A DNA stretch of 51,101 bases from Nocardia kruczakiae NBRC 101016 (GTDB taxonomy: Bacteria; Actinomycetota; Actinomycetes; Mycobacteriales; Mycobacteriaceae): contig NZ_BDBL01000004.1 in NCBI RefSeq assembly GCF_001612965.1, positions 1 to 51,101 of the forward strand, given 5' to 3'. Of the stretch, positions 7,547 to 16,129 are shown in pieces. Within the stretch, counting starts at the first letter, position 1, and the number at the start of each line of letters is the position of its first letter. The position numbers and the translations under genes were made by a program. Under the pieces are notes generated by a model. It worked only from the letters and a program-made list of their open reading frames with translations. It was not told the origin of the DNA and ran no database searches.

Positions 7547-9906
7547 GCGGCGAAGCCGTCGCGCTCGACGAGCCGCGGACGCAGATCTTCGGGATCCGCC
7601 ACCACGGCCCCGGGTCGGCGCGCTCGCTGTCGTGGGCGCTGGAGCGTTTCCGGCCGGATGCGATCCTGATCGAAGGCCCGGCCGACGCCGATCCGCTGGT
7701 CGCGTATGTCGCCGCCGAGGGAATGGCACCACCGGTGGCACTGCTGGCCTATGCCCCGAGCGAGCCCTCGCGGGCGGCGTTCTGGCCGTTCGCCGTGTTC
7801 TCCCCGGAATGGCAGGCGCTGCGGTATGCGTCCGAACATGCTGTGCCCGTGAGCTTCTGCGATCTTCCGGCCGCCACCACCCTCGCCCTCGATACCGAGC
7901 CGGGTGACAGCGGTGATCCGCTGGCCGCGCTGGCCGCCGCGGGCGGATACGACGATCCGGAGCGATGGTGGGACGCGGTCATCGAGTCGTCGTCTGCTCC
8001 CACCGGGGACGGCACCGAGATCTTCGACGCCATCACCGAGGCCATGGGCGCACTCCGGGCAGCGGCCGGGCCGGCGGCGTCGGATACGGATCCGGGAGTC
8101 GAGGAGCCCGCACCGTCCACCCTGGATCAGCACGGCGCAGGTGCCATCGAGGATGCGGGAGATGCTGCGCCACAGCCGGATTCATCCGCACCGGCCCAGC
8201 TCCTGCCCGGCGGTATCGACCTGCGTACCCTGCAACGCGAAGCGTATATGCGGCAGGTCATACGCCGGACGCTCAAGAGCGGTGCGCGCCGGATCGCGGT
8301 GGTCTGCGGTGCCTGGCATGCCCCGGCGCTGGCGGGCAAACTGGGTCCGGCGGCGGCCGATTCCCGTCTGCTCAAGGGCCTGCCGAAGGTGAAGGCCGCA
8401 CTGACCTGGGTGCCGTGGACCCACTCCCGGCTGGCCGGCTCGTCCGGATACGGCGCGGGTATCACCTCACCCGGCTGGTATCACCATCTGTTCACCCGGA
8501 CCGACGAGCCGATCGCGCGCTGGTTCACCCGGGTGGCCGGTGCACTGCGCGCCCGCGACCTGCCGGTGTCCAGTGCGCACATCATCGAATCGGTACGACT
8601 CGCCGCGACGCTGGCCGCGCTGCGCGGGCGCCCCGCGCCGGGATTGTCCGAGGTCACCGATGCCACGCGGTCGGTGCTCTGCGACGGCGACGAGTCGATG
8701 CTGCGGTTCGTCAGCAGCGAACTGGTCGTCGGCGAGGCGCTCGGTTCGGTGCCCGAGAACACGCCGACCGTCCCGCTGGATGCCGACCTGCGCGCGCAGT
8801 CGCGCACCCTGCGGCTCAAACAGCAGGCCCTGGCCCAGCAGGTGGACCTGGATCTGCGCAAGGACCGCGATGTGGCCCGGTCACATCTGCTGCATCGGCT
8901 GCGTCTGCTCGGAATCGACTGGGGTACACCGATGACCGGCGAGGTGCGCAATACCGGCACCTTCCGCGAATCGTGGGCGCTGCGCTGGGAACCCGGCCTC
9001 TCGGTCGCGGTCATCGAGGCGTCGCGCTGGGGTACCACCATCCGCACCGCGGCCGAGGCGAAGATTCTCGACCGAGCCGACGCCGCCGACGCCACGGTCG
9101 CCGATATCAGCGCGGCCCTGGAAACCGCGCTGCTGGCCGACCTCGGCGGCGCGGTGGACGGTCTGGTCGCTCGCCTGGAAGCGGTGGCCGCGCTGGATCA
9201 CGACGTCACCCACCTGCTCGCCGCATTGCCCGGGTTGATCCGCACACTGCGCTACGGCGACGTCCGCAGCACCGATGTGGGCGCGCTGGCGCGGGTCGCC
9301 GACGGCCTGCTTCTGCGCATCTGTGCCGGATTGCCGGGCGCCGTCACCGGTCTCGACACCGATGCCGCCACGCAGCTGCGTGGCCTGATCGATGCCACCC
9401 ACGTCGCCATCGCGACCCGCGACGAGGCGCATGCCACCCGGTCCTGGCTCGCGGCACTGGGCCTGCTGGCCGACCGCGACGATGTGCACGGGGCGCTGGT
9501 GGGCCGCGCGGTCCGATTGCTCTGCGACGCGGGAATCATCGCCGACGCCGAGGCCGCGCGCCGGCTGTCGGCGGCGCTGTCGATCGGCCACAGTCCGGCG
9601 GAGAAGGCCGCGTGGATCGACGGTTTCCTGGGCGGACGCGGTCTGCTGCTCGTCCACGACCGAGACCTGTTGCGGCGCATCGACACCTGGCTGCGCGAAC
9701 TGGACGAGGAGCAGTTCGTCGCGACCCTGCCGCTGTTGCGGCGGACCTTCGGCGCCTTCGAGGCGGGAGAACGCCAGGCCATCGCCCGAGCCGTCCGGGA
9801 CGGGACGCCGGTGGCCGCACCGCAGCGCGACCGCTCCGGGCCGGACGCCGCTCGCGGCATCCTGGCTCTGCACGCGGCGACCGAAATCCTGGTAGGCGCA
9901 CGATGA
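7543..9906 (+). CDS. DUF5682 protein with two GxxH motifs (YehM-like)
   Basis: This encodes 787 aa. The ATG at 7543 overlaps the MoxR stop in an ATGA. The N-terminus has GIRHHGPGS (17-25) followed by an IEGP motif (43-46). After an acidic, low-complexity insert (about 150-220) come LQREAYMRQVI (230-240) and a second G-x-x-H, GAWH (256-259). Two GxxH motifs with a Glu after the first are the hallmark of the TraB/TIKI/ChaN/EreA fold, so I infer a hydrolase- or metal-binding core here. The remaining 500 residues are helical and of unknown role. The VWA gene follows after 19 bp. Neither signal peptide nor membrane segment is visible, so it is probably cytoplasmic. Confidence 0.85.
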   Translation: MSGEAVALDEPRTQIFGIRHHGPGSARSLSWALERFRPDAILIEGPADADPLVAYVAAEGMAPPVALLAYAPSEPSRAAFWPFAVFSPEWQALRYASEHAVPVSFCDLPAATTLALDTEPGDSGDPLAALAAAGGYDDPERWWDAVIESSSAPTGDGTEIFDAITEAMGALRAAAGPAASDTDPGVEEPAPSTLDQHGAGAIEDAGDAAPQPDSSAPAQLLPGGIDLRTLQREAYMRQVIRRTLKSGARRIAVVCGAWHAPALAGKLGPAAADSRLLKGLPKVKAALTWVPWTHSRLAGSSGYGAGITSPGWYHHLFTRTDEPIARWFTRVAGALRARDLPVSSAHIIESVRLAATLAALRGRPAPGLSEVTDATRSVLCDGDESMLRFVSSELVVGEALGSVPENTPTVPLDADLRAQSRTLRLKQQALAQQVDLDLRKDRDVARSHLLHRLRLLGIDWGTPMTGEVRNTGTFRESWALRWEPGLSVAVIEASRWGTTIRTAAEAKILDRADAADATVADISAALETALLADLGGAVDGLVARLEAVAALDHDVTHLLAALPGLIRTLRYGDVRSTDVGALARVADGLLLRICAGLPGAVTGLDTDAATQLRGLIDATHVAIATRDEAHATRSWLAALGLLADRDDVHGALVGRAVRLLCDAGIIADAEAARRLSAALSIGHSPAEKAAWIDGFLGGRGLLLVHDRDLLRRIDTWLRELDEEQFVATLPLLRRTFGAFEAGERQAIARAVRDGTPVAAPQRDRSGPDAARGILALHAATEILVGAR

Positions 9907-9925
9907 TTCGAGTGATGAGGAGCCG

Positions 9926-11098
9926 ATGATGACACGGATCGAATCGGACGAGGCGCAGGCCCGGCGCTGGCGGCTGGTCCTCGGCGCTCCCGCCGAGGAA
10001 GGGCTCGGCGGACTCGGCGCGGCCGAGGACGCGGCGATGGACCGGGCGTTGTCGGCGCTCTACAACGGCGACGAACACACCCCGTCGGACAAGCGCGCCG
10101 CCGGCCTGGGCGGTTCGGCACCGAAGGTCGCCCGGTGGCTGGGTGATATCCGCACCTACTTCCCGTCGACGGTGGTCGAGGTCATGCAGCGCGACGCCAT
10201 CGACCGTCTGCAACTCACGCAACTGCTGCTCGAGCCCGAACTGCTCGAGGCGGTCGAACCCGACGTCCAGCTCGTCGGCACCCTGCTCAGCCTGAACCGC
10301 ATGATGCCCGAAACCACCCGTGCCACAGCACGAGTGGTGGTGGAGAAGGTGGTGCGCGATATCGAACGCCGGCTCGCCGCGCGCACCGTCGCCGCGGTGT
10401 CCGGTGCGCTGAATCGCGCGGCCCGGGTGTCTCGTCCACGGCTGCGCGATATCGACTGGGACCGGACCATCCGCCGCAACCTCGCCCACTACCTGCCCGA
10501 ACACCGCACGGTGGTGCCGCAGCAGCTGGTCGGATACGGGCGCAAGGCGCAGGCGGTGCGGCGGGAGGTGGTGCTCGCGATCGACCAATCGGGGTCCATG
10601 GCGGCCAGCGTCGTCTACGCCTCCGTCTTCGGTGCGGTACTCGCGTCGATGCGCTCGCTGAAGACCTCGTTGGTGGTCTTCGACACGGCGGTGGTGGATC
10701 TCACCGAGCAACTGTCGGATCCGGTGGATGTGCTGTTCGGCACACAACTCGGTGGCGGAACCGACATCAACCGGGCCATCGCCTACTGCGGGCAACTGAT
10801 CACCCGGCCCGCCGACACCCTGTTCGTCCTTATCTCCGACCTGTACGAGGGCGGCATACGCGACGAGATGTTGCGACGGGTCTCGACCATGAAGGAGGCC
10901 GGCGTCCAGGTACTGGTGCTGCTGGCGCTCTCCGACGAGGGCGCCCCGGCCTACGACCACGACAACGCCGCCGCCCTCGCCGCACTGGGAGTCCCCGCCT
11001 TCGCGTGCACTCCCGACCGCTTCCCCGATCTGCTGTCGGTGGCCCTCGACCGCGGTGATGTGGCGACATGGGCCCGCTCGCACGCCGGAGGCCGATGA
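9926..11098 (+). CDS. VWA-domain protein, MoxR partner (YehP-like)
   Basis: This encodes 390 aa from ATG 9926; a second ATG at 9929 has better spacing to GAGGAG (9917-9922), so either may be used. The C-terminal half is a von Willebrand factor A domain. It has a complete metal-binding MIDAS motif DQSGS (D220, S222, S224) and the distal Thr in GGGTDI (T279), so ligand binding through a divalent metal is likely intact. The N-terminal 200 residues are helical and specific to this family. No export signal is visible, which fits a cytoplasmic partner of the MoxR ATPase. It closes the four-gene core and lies 19 bp after DUF5682. Confidence 0.9.
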   Translation: MMTRIESDEAQARRWRLVLGAPAEEGLGGLGAAEDAAMDRALSALYNGDEHTPSDKRAAGLGGSAPKVARWLGDIRTYFPSTVVEVMQRDAIDRLQLTQLLLEPELLEAVEPDVQLVGTLLSLNRMMPETTRATARVVVEKVVRDIERRLAARTVAAVSGALNRAARVSRPRLRDIDWDRTIRRNLAHYLPEHRTVVPQQLVGYGRKAQAVRREVVLAIDQSGSMAASVVYASVFGAVLASMRSLKTSLVVFDTAVVDLTEQLSDPVDVLFGTQLGGGTDINRAIAYCGQLITRPADTLFVLISDLYEGGIRDEMLRRVSTMKEAGVQVLVLLALSDEGAPAYDHDNAAALAALGVPAFACTPDRFPDLLSVALDRGDVATWARSHAGGR

Positions 11099-11280
11099 GT
11101 CGAGTACCCGAGCCACGCCCGCATGCGCGGGCATCGAAAGGGGTTGCCGGGCCGCGGTTCTCACGGCCCGGAGGACCGCAGCGCGACTACCTGCTGTTCT
11201 CGGCGCGGGGCACGCTTTCGCCCCCGCGCGGGCCGCGCGGATCGGCGGGCCGCGCGTCGGCGCGGAAATCGACGCGATAA
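11095..11280 (+). CDS. Possible 61-aa Arg/Pro/Gly-rich small protein
   Basis: The ATG at 11095 overlaps the VWA stop in an ATGA, the same arrangement as earlier junctions of the operon, and the frame runs to a TAA at 11278-11280. The product would be strongly basic, with a YLLFSARGTLS segment in the middle, and no known motif. Basic Arg/Pro-rich frames arise easily by chance in DNA this rich in GC, so the overlap is the only real support. The zinc-ribbon gene follows 9 bp later. Confidence 0.25.
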   Translation: MSRVPEPRPHARASKGVAGPRFSRPGGPQRDYLLFSARGTLSPPRGPRGSAGRASARKSTR

Positions 11281-11289
11281 CTTGGACCG

Positions 11290-11892
11290 GTGTTGAAGAA
11301 TTCCGTGGCCACGACGGCAGGAGCATGGCGGGTAGGTGACGGCACTGCGGTGTCATTTCGCGAGGCGGCGGTGGCCTGGGCATTGGCCGCACATGCCGAA
11401 CTGGCCGAAACCGCGACCGGATACGGGCATTTCATCACTGTGAACGAGTTGGCCGAACGGATTCAGGACGTGTCCGGTGTGCACACCGAGGCGCCGACGC
11501 GCACCTGGATGGCCGCGATTCTGCGGAAGGTCGCGCGGCGCTGCCACGGCGCGGGCGAGCCGCCGCTGACCGCGCTGTGCGTACGCCAGAACCACACCGT
11601 CGGCGACGACTACAAATACGTGCTCGAACTCGCCGGCCTGCCGATTCCCGACGACCTCGAACTCCACGCGGCCTACGCCCGCTGGCAGTGCTATCAGCAC
11701 TACGGTGCGGAGATGCCCGCCGAGGTCGGTGTTCCGCCGCTCACGCCGAAGGTGGACGCACGCCGCCGCGGTCGCGGCGCGACGAAAACCGCGGTGGCAC
11801 AGGAGGACAAATTCTCCGAGCCGCGCCCGGCGGTCTGCTCGCAGTGCTTCATCCAGCTGCCCGCCGGCGGCGTCTGCCAGTACTGCGTCTGA
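11290..11892 (+). CDS. Hypothetical protein with C-terminal zinc ribbon
   Basis: This encodes 200 aa from a GTG at 11290. The N-terminal and central part (about 20-130) resembles a winged-helix-like domain (FITVNELAERIQDVSG and a later LCVRQNHTVGDDYKYVLE). A basic linker follows, then a small C-terminal zinc ribbon with C183, C186, C196 and C199. This suggests DNA or RNA binding. I do not recognise a named family. It lies just downstream of the MoxR/VWA operon on the same strand and ends at a strong hairpin, so it may be read from that operon or be independent. Confidence 0.75.
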   Translation: MLKNSVATTAGAWRVGDGTAVSFREAAVAWALAAHAELAETATGYGHFITVNELAERIQDVSGVHTEAPTRTWMAAILRKVARRCHGAGEPPLTALCVRQNHTVGDDYKYVLELAGLPIPDDLELHAAYARWQCYQHYGAEMPAEVGVPPLTPKVDARRRGRGATKTAVAQEDKFSEPRPAVCSQCFIQLPAGGVCQYCV

Positions 11893-11905
11893 GCCCGATC
11901 CGGGC

Positions 11906-11937
11906 CGGTCGCTGGACGCACCTGCGTCCAGCGACCG
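11906..11937. terminator. Perfect 15-bp hairpin between convergent genes
   Basis: A near-continuous inverted repeat (11906-11920 with 11923-11937) has 15 paired bases and only CC between the arms. It lies between the zinc-ribbon gene (stop 11892) and the convergent ABC permease (stop 11959). There is no clear U-tract on either side, which is common in actinobacterial terminators. It would serve both strands. Confidence 0.8.
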
Positions 11938-11958
11938 TGCCCGCGCGGAGGGCGTCTC

Positions 11959-14478
11959 TCACAGATCGGCGATCGCCGCCAGCGGTGGTGTGCGGGCGGC
12001 GCGCACGCCCGGCCACAGCGCCGCCAGCACACCGACCACGGCCGAGCCGATCAGCATGCCCACGATCTGACCCCACGGCACGGTGATCGTGCTCAAACCC
12101 AGATCCGACAGCGTGCGCAGGAATCCGACGCCGAGTCCCAGTCCCAGGACCACCCCGACCACGGCGCCGAAGATCGCGATCAGCATGGATTCGAGATAGA
12201 TCGTGCGCCGGACCTGTGGTCGCTGCATGCCCACGGCACGGAGCATCCCGATCTCGCGCCGCCGCTCGACGACCGACAGGGCGAGCGTGTTCACGATGCC
12301 CAGGATCGCGATCACCACCGCCAATGCCAGCAGCCCGTACAGGATGGCGAGCATGGTGTTGATCTGTTTGCCCTGCGCGCCTTTGAATTCCTCGCGGTCC
12401 TGCACCTGCACCACCACGTAGGAGGCGGTCGCCTTCTCCAGATTGCCCCGCATCGCGGCGACGTCGGCGCCCGGCGCGGCCTTGACCAGCACGATCAGAT
12501 CGGTGCGGAACGCCACCGGCATCACCTGGTTGTAGAGGTCCGGCGCCACCACCAGGGGGCCGAGCAACTGGCTGTCGGCATAGATGCCGGCGACGGTCAC
12601 CGAGAACTTCTTGTTGTCCACACTGGTGACCTCGACACGGTCGCCCGCGTGCCAATGACGTTCGCCCGCTTCGGTTTCCGACACCAGCAGGGACTCGCCG
12701 GTCAGGTTGTCGGTGCCCTGGCGGATGTCGTAGTGCAGGACCTGTCCCATCGGCGCGTCCGGCGAGGTGCCGGTGACCTGGTCGTCGCCTACGCGCAGCG
12801 CGACGCCGCGGAAGGCCACCACATCGGACACGTCCGGCACCGAGCGCGCCGCTTCCGCGGCGCCCAGCGGCACCCCGATCATCTGCGGCCCGGCCAGCAC
12901 GTAGTCGGCGTTGACACCCTTGTCGACGAGTTCGCCGACACTGGCCTTCGCCGAGGCGCCGAGCATGCCGATCGCCGAGACCAGCATCAGTCCCAAAGTG
13001 AGCGCGAACGCGGTGGCGGCGGTGCGGCGTGGATTGCGCACGGCGTTGTTGCGCGCCATCGCGCCGATCGCGCCGAACGGACGCACGAGCAGACCCAGTG
13101 CCCCGACCACCGGCCGCGACAGCGCGGGCGAGGCGAAGAGCACCGCGAAAATCAGTGCCGCGGCGCCGACTCCGACCGTGGCCGCCGCGTTGCCGCCGGT
13201 GTTGCGCGCCCCGAGTACTACCAGGACCGCCCCGATCACGGCCAGCACCGCACCGATCACCGTGCGCACGCGCAGCGATTCACCGACCGAGGCGAACTCC
13301 TCTCGCATCGCCTCCACCGGCGGAATCTTGGCCGCCCGCCGCGCGGGTGCGTAGGCACTGGCCACGGTCACCACCAGGCCGATGCCGATCGCCGCCAGCA
13401 CGGTCCGCGGCAATACCTGCATCGTTCCGGTGGGCAGTCCGAGGTCGAAGGCGTTGAGCAGCGCGGAAAGTCCGAAAGCCAGCCCGATGCCGCCGGCCAG
13501 TCCGAGCAGGCTGCCGATCAGGCCGATCACGAAGGCCTCCGCCACCACCGACAATCCGACCTGGCGCCGCCCGGCCCCGACCGCCCGCAACAGCGCCAGC
13601 TCCCGCAATCGCTGCGCCACGATCATCGAGAAGGTGTTGTAGATGATGAACGTGCCGACCAGCAGCGCGATCGCACCGAAGGCGAGCAGGAAGTAGTTGA
13701 CGAATTTCAGGGCGTTGCCGACCTGCGCCTTCAGGTCGGCGCGTACCTGATCGCCGTCCATGACCTTGTAGTCCGGTGCCACCTTCGCGATCCGGTCGCG
13801 CAACGTGTCCGGCGAAACTCCCGGCACGGCAGCCACATCCACGTAGGCGACATGCGCGCCGTCGGTGAACAGTTCCCGGGCCTGCGCGTCGTCCAGGAGC
13901 AGCCCGATGAATCCGCCGGTGTCCGAGGACACGGTGTAGATGCCGCTGACGGTCATATCGATCGTGCCGCGCGAGGGAATCAGCACCTTGGCCTTGTCCC
14001 CCACGTGTAATCCGGCCCGGTCGGCCCCGCCGGAATTGATCGCGATCTGCCCCGGTGTCACCGGCGCGACGCCGTCGACGAAATGCTCCGGGTCGGCGAT
14101 CGCCTTGTCGGGCGGCAGATACGACCGCCCCCAGCTGGGCGCGCCGCCCGTCTGGACCGCATGCCCGTCCTTCAGCAGGACCACAGGCCCCTGTACCGCC
14201 GGCGCGACCGCGCGCACGCCGTCGGTCGCGGCGACCTTCGCGACGAGTTCGTTCGGAACACCCAGCGACTGTGTGTGTTTCGGCTCCACCCGTACGTCGA
14301 CCCCCTTCGCCTGGTCGGCGAAGATGCCGTCGAAGGTGCGCTGCAGGGTGTCGGTGAAGACGAAAGAGCCTGCGACGAAAGCGGTTCCGAGCACGACCGA
14401 GAGCAATGTCAGCGCCAGCCGCACCTTGTGCGCGGCCAGATTGCGCAAGGCCACCTTGCGCATCGGCGATCCGGCCAT
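11959..14478 (-). CDS. ABC transporter permease, FtsX/MacB type
   Basis: This encodes 839 aa. The N-terminus (MRKVALRNLAAHKVRLALTL) is typical of MacB/FtsX-type permeases. A first membrane helix is followed by a large extracytoplasmic domain, three membrane helices around 260-390, two more near 400-470, then a second copy of the same layout (ARNNAVRNPRRTAATAFAL, extracytoplasmic part, final three helices). This tandem FtsX arrangement of about 840 aa is usual for actinobacterial exporters of lipids, peptides or drugs. The start is 3 bp after the stop of the ATPase gene, so the two form one transporter. The substrate cannot be inferred. Confidence 0.95.
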   Translation of the reverse strand: MAGSPMRKVALRNLAAHKVRLALTLLSVVLGTAFVAGSFVFTDTLQRTFDGIFADQAKGVDVRVEPKHTQSLGVPNELVAKVAATDGVRAVAPAVQGPVVLLKDGHAVQTGGAPSWGRSYLPPDKAIADPEHFVDGVAPVTPGQIAINSGGADRAGLHVGDKAKVLIPSRGTIDMTVSGIYTVSSDTGGFIGLLLDDAQARELFTDGAHVAYVDVAAVPGVSPDTLRDRIAKVAPDYKVMDGDQVRADLKAQVGNALKFVNYFLLAFGAIALLVGTFIIYNTFSMIVAQRLRELALLRAVGAGRRQVGLSVVAEAFVIGLIGSLLGLAGGIGLAFGLSALLNAFDLGLPTGTMQVLPRTVLAAIGIGLVVTVASAYAPARRAAKIPPVEAMREEFASVGESLRVRTVIGAVLAVIGAVLVVLGARNTGGNAAATVGVGAAALIFAVLFASPALSRPVVGALGLLVRPFGAIGAMARNNAVRNPRRTAATAFALTLGLMLVSAIGMLGASAKASVGELVDKGVNADYVLAGPQMIGVPLGAAEAARSVPDVSDVVAFRGVALRVGDDQVTGTSPDAPMGQVLHYDIRQGTDNLTGESLLVSETEAGERHWHAGDRVEVTSVDNKKFSVTVAGIYADSQLLGPLVVAPDLYNQVMPVAFRTDLIVLVKAAPGADVAAMRGNLEKATASYVVVQVQDREEFKGAQGKQINTMLAILYGLLALAVVIAILGIVNTLALSVVERRREIGMLRAVGMQRPQVRRTIYLESMLIAIFGAVVGVVLGLGLGVGFLRTLSDLGLSTITVPWGQIVGMLIGSAVVGVLAALWPGVRAARTPPLAAIADL

Positions 14479-14481
14479 GGC

Positions 14482-15246
14482 CTATCCCTCCAGGGACTTC
14501 ATGCGGTCCAGCACGGAATCCGCTGTCGGATCCCGCAATTCGTCGACGATGCGCCCGTCGGCGAGGAAGATCACGCGGTCGGCGTAGGAGGCGGCGTGCG
14601 GTTCGTGCGTCACGATCACGACCGTCTGACCGAATTCGTCGACCGCCGCCCGCAGGATCGACAGCACCTCACCGGAGGAGCGGGAGTCGAGGTTGCCGGT
14701 CGGCTCGTCGCCGAAGATGATGTCGGGCCGGCCGACCAGCGCCCGCGCACACGCGACGCGCTGCTGCTGCCCGCCCGAGAGCTCACTCGGCCGATGGTCG
14801 AGGCGATCGCCCAGCCCGAGACGGCCGATCACGGTGTCCAGCCACTCCTGATCGGGTTTGCGGCCCGCGATATCCAGCGGCAGGGTGATGTTCTCGAGCG
14901 CGGTCAGCGTCGGCACCAGGTTGAATGCCTGGAAGACGAAGCCGATACGGTCGCGGCGCAGGCGCGTCATCTGCTTGTCCGACAGTCCGGTCAGCGCGGT
15001 GTCGCCGATGTGCACCGTGCCGGAGGTGGCGCTGTCGAGCCCGGCCAGGCAGTGCATCAACGTCGATTTTCCGGAGCCGGACGGGCCCATGATCGCGGTG
15101 AACTCCCGCTGGGCGAAGTCGGCCGAAACCCCGTCGAGGGCGCGGACCTGGGTATCTCCGGATCCGTACAGTTTCATCAGGTCGGTGGCGCGGGCCGCGA
15201 GCGTGGTCGCCGCGGCGGGTTCGGTGCCCAGGGCATCGGCAGTCAT
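14482..15246 (-). CDS. ABC transporter ATPase, MacB/LolD type
   Basis: This encodes 254 aa from the ATG at 15246, which has GGAG just upstream. All motifs are intact: Walker [11 protein letters not shown]-loop VFQAFNLVP, signature LSGGQQQRV, Walker [13 protein letters not shown] and the switch His in VTHEPHAA. The [16 protein letters not shown] segment is typical of the MacB/LolD/FtsE family. It is transcribed with the permease that follows 3 bp later. The 124-bp region upstream diverges from the PAP2 gene and should hold both promoters. Confidence 0.95.
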   Translation of the reverse strand: MTADALGTEPAAATTLAARATDLMKLYGSGDTQVRALDGVSADFAQREFTAIMGPSGSGKSTLMHCLAGLDSATSGTVHIGDTALTGLSDKQMTRLRRDRIGFVFQAFNLVPTLTALENITLPLDIAGRKPDQEWLDTVIGRLGLGDRLDHRPSELSGGQQQRVACARALVGRPDIIFGDEPTGNLDSRSSGEVLSILRAAVDEFGQTVVIVTHEPHAASYADRVIFLADGRIVDELRDPTADSVLDRMKSLEG

Positions 15247-15370
15247 GGTCTCCAGTCTGGCCAAACCGGCGTGCGGGCGCCATCAGGATTTCCCCCCAAT
15301 ACCTGGGGCGCACACCCTCGCCCCACCGGGATGCCACGGTGCCGGGCGGCGACGCACATATCCTCGTGCC

Positions 15371-16129
15371 ATGGCTGCGCTCACCCCGGTCCTGCTGATA
15401 CTTGTCGGTGGGATCGCGCTGGTGCAGCAGGGCGTGCTGCGAGGGATGCCGGTGTCGGTGTCGCTCCTGCCGGCCGCGGCGCTCGGCGGCGCCGTGCAAC
15501 TCGGGCACGACGTGGTCGACGGCGGCGGCGTCACCCGCATCGACGAGCCGATCACCGACTGGGTGGTGAACCATCGCATCGGCTGGTTGAATCCGGCGGT
15601 CGGCACCCTCACCGATGCCGGCGGCGTCGCGGCGATGACGACCCTGACCATCGTGGCCTGCGCCTGGTTCGGAGCGCGTCGCCAGTGGGCGCGACTGCTG
15701 ACCACGGCCGCGGTGGGTATCGGCGTGGCCGTGATCGGTTCCGTGCTGAAGTCGGCGATCGGACGGCACCGGCCACCCGCTGTCGATCGGCTGGTCACCG
15801 AGACCAGTCCTTCGTTCCCGTCCGGTCACACGCTGGGCAGCACCGCCGTGGTCGGGGTGCTCGCCGCCATGGTGGTGCTGTCGTCGCGCGGGCGCGCCGT
15901 GCGCGTCGCGGCCGTCGTGGTCGCGGCGTTGTTCGCCGTGGTGATCGGCCTGACCCGGATCTACCTCGGCGTGCACTGGGCCACCGATGTACTGGCGGGA
16001 TGGGCGATCGGCCTGGTCTGGCTCGCGCTGTGCCTCGGCCCCTACCTGTGGTGGCGGGCCAGGGTCAGCTCGACAGCGCGGCCAGCAGCACCAGAACCAC
16101 CAGCAGCAGTACCACCGCGCCGACGATGA
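15371..16129 (+). CDS. PAP2-family membrane phosphatase
   Basis: This encodes 252 aa from ATG 15371. The acid-phosphatase signature is complete: KSAIGRHRP (K127 to P135), PSGH (150-153) and RIYLGVHWATD (R196, H202, D206). About six membrane segments alternate with these motifs, so the active site should face outward, as in enzymes that dephosphorylate lipid phosphates such as undecaprenyl diphosphate or phosphatidate. The last 65 bp (16065-16129) overlap the 3' end of the convergent kinase gene, and the Pro/Ala-rich tail is produced by that shared DNA. Confidence 0.92.
   Translation: MAALTPVLLILVGGIALVQQGVLRGMPVSVSLLPAAALGGAVQLGHDVVDGGGVTRIDEPITDWVVNHRIGWLNPAVGTLTDAGGVAAMTTLTIVACAWFGARRQWARLLTTAAVGIGVAVIGSVLKSAIGRHRPPAVDRLVTETSPSFPSGHTLGSTAVVGVLAAMVVLSSRGRAVRVAAVVVAALFAVVIGLTRIYLGVHWATDVLAGWAIGLVWLALCLGPYLWWRARVSSTARPAAPEPPAAVPPRRR

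Noticed and set aside
11959..12655. Second minus-strand frame inside the ABC permease 3' half
   Set aside because: Arg/Gly-rich with no membrane helices, in contrast to the clear FtsX-type frame.
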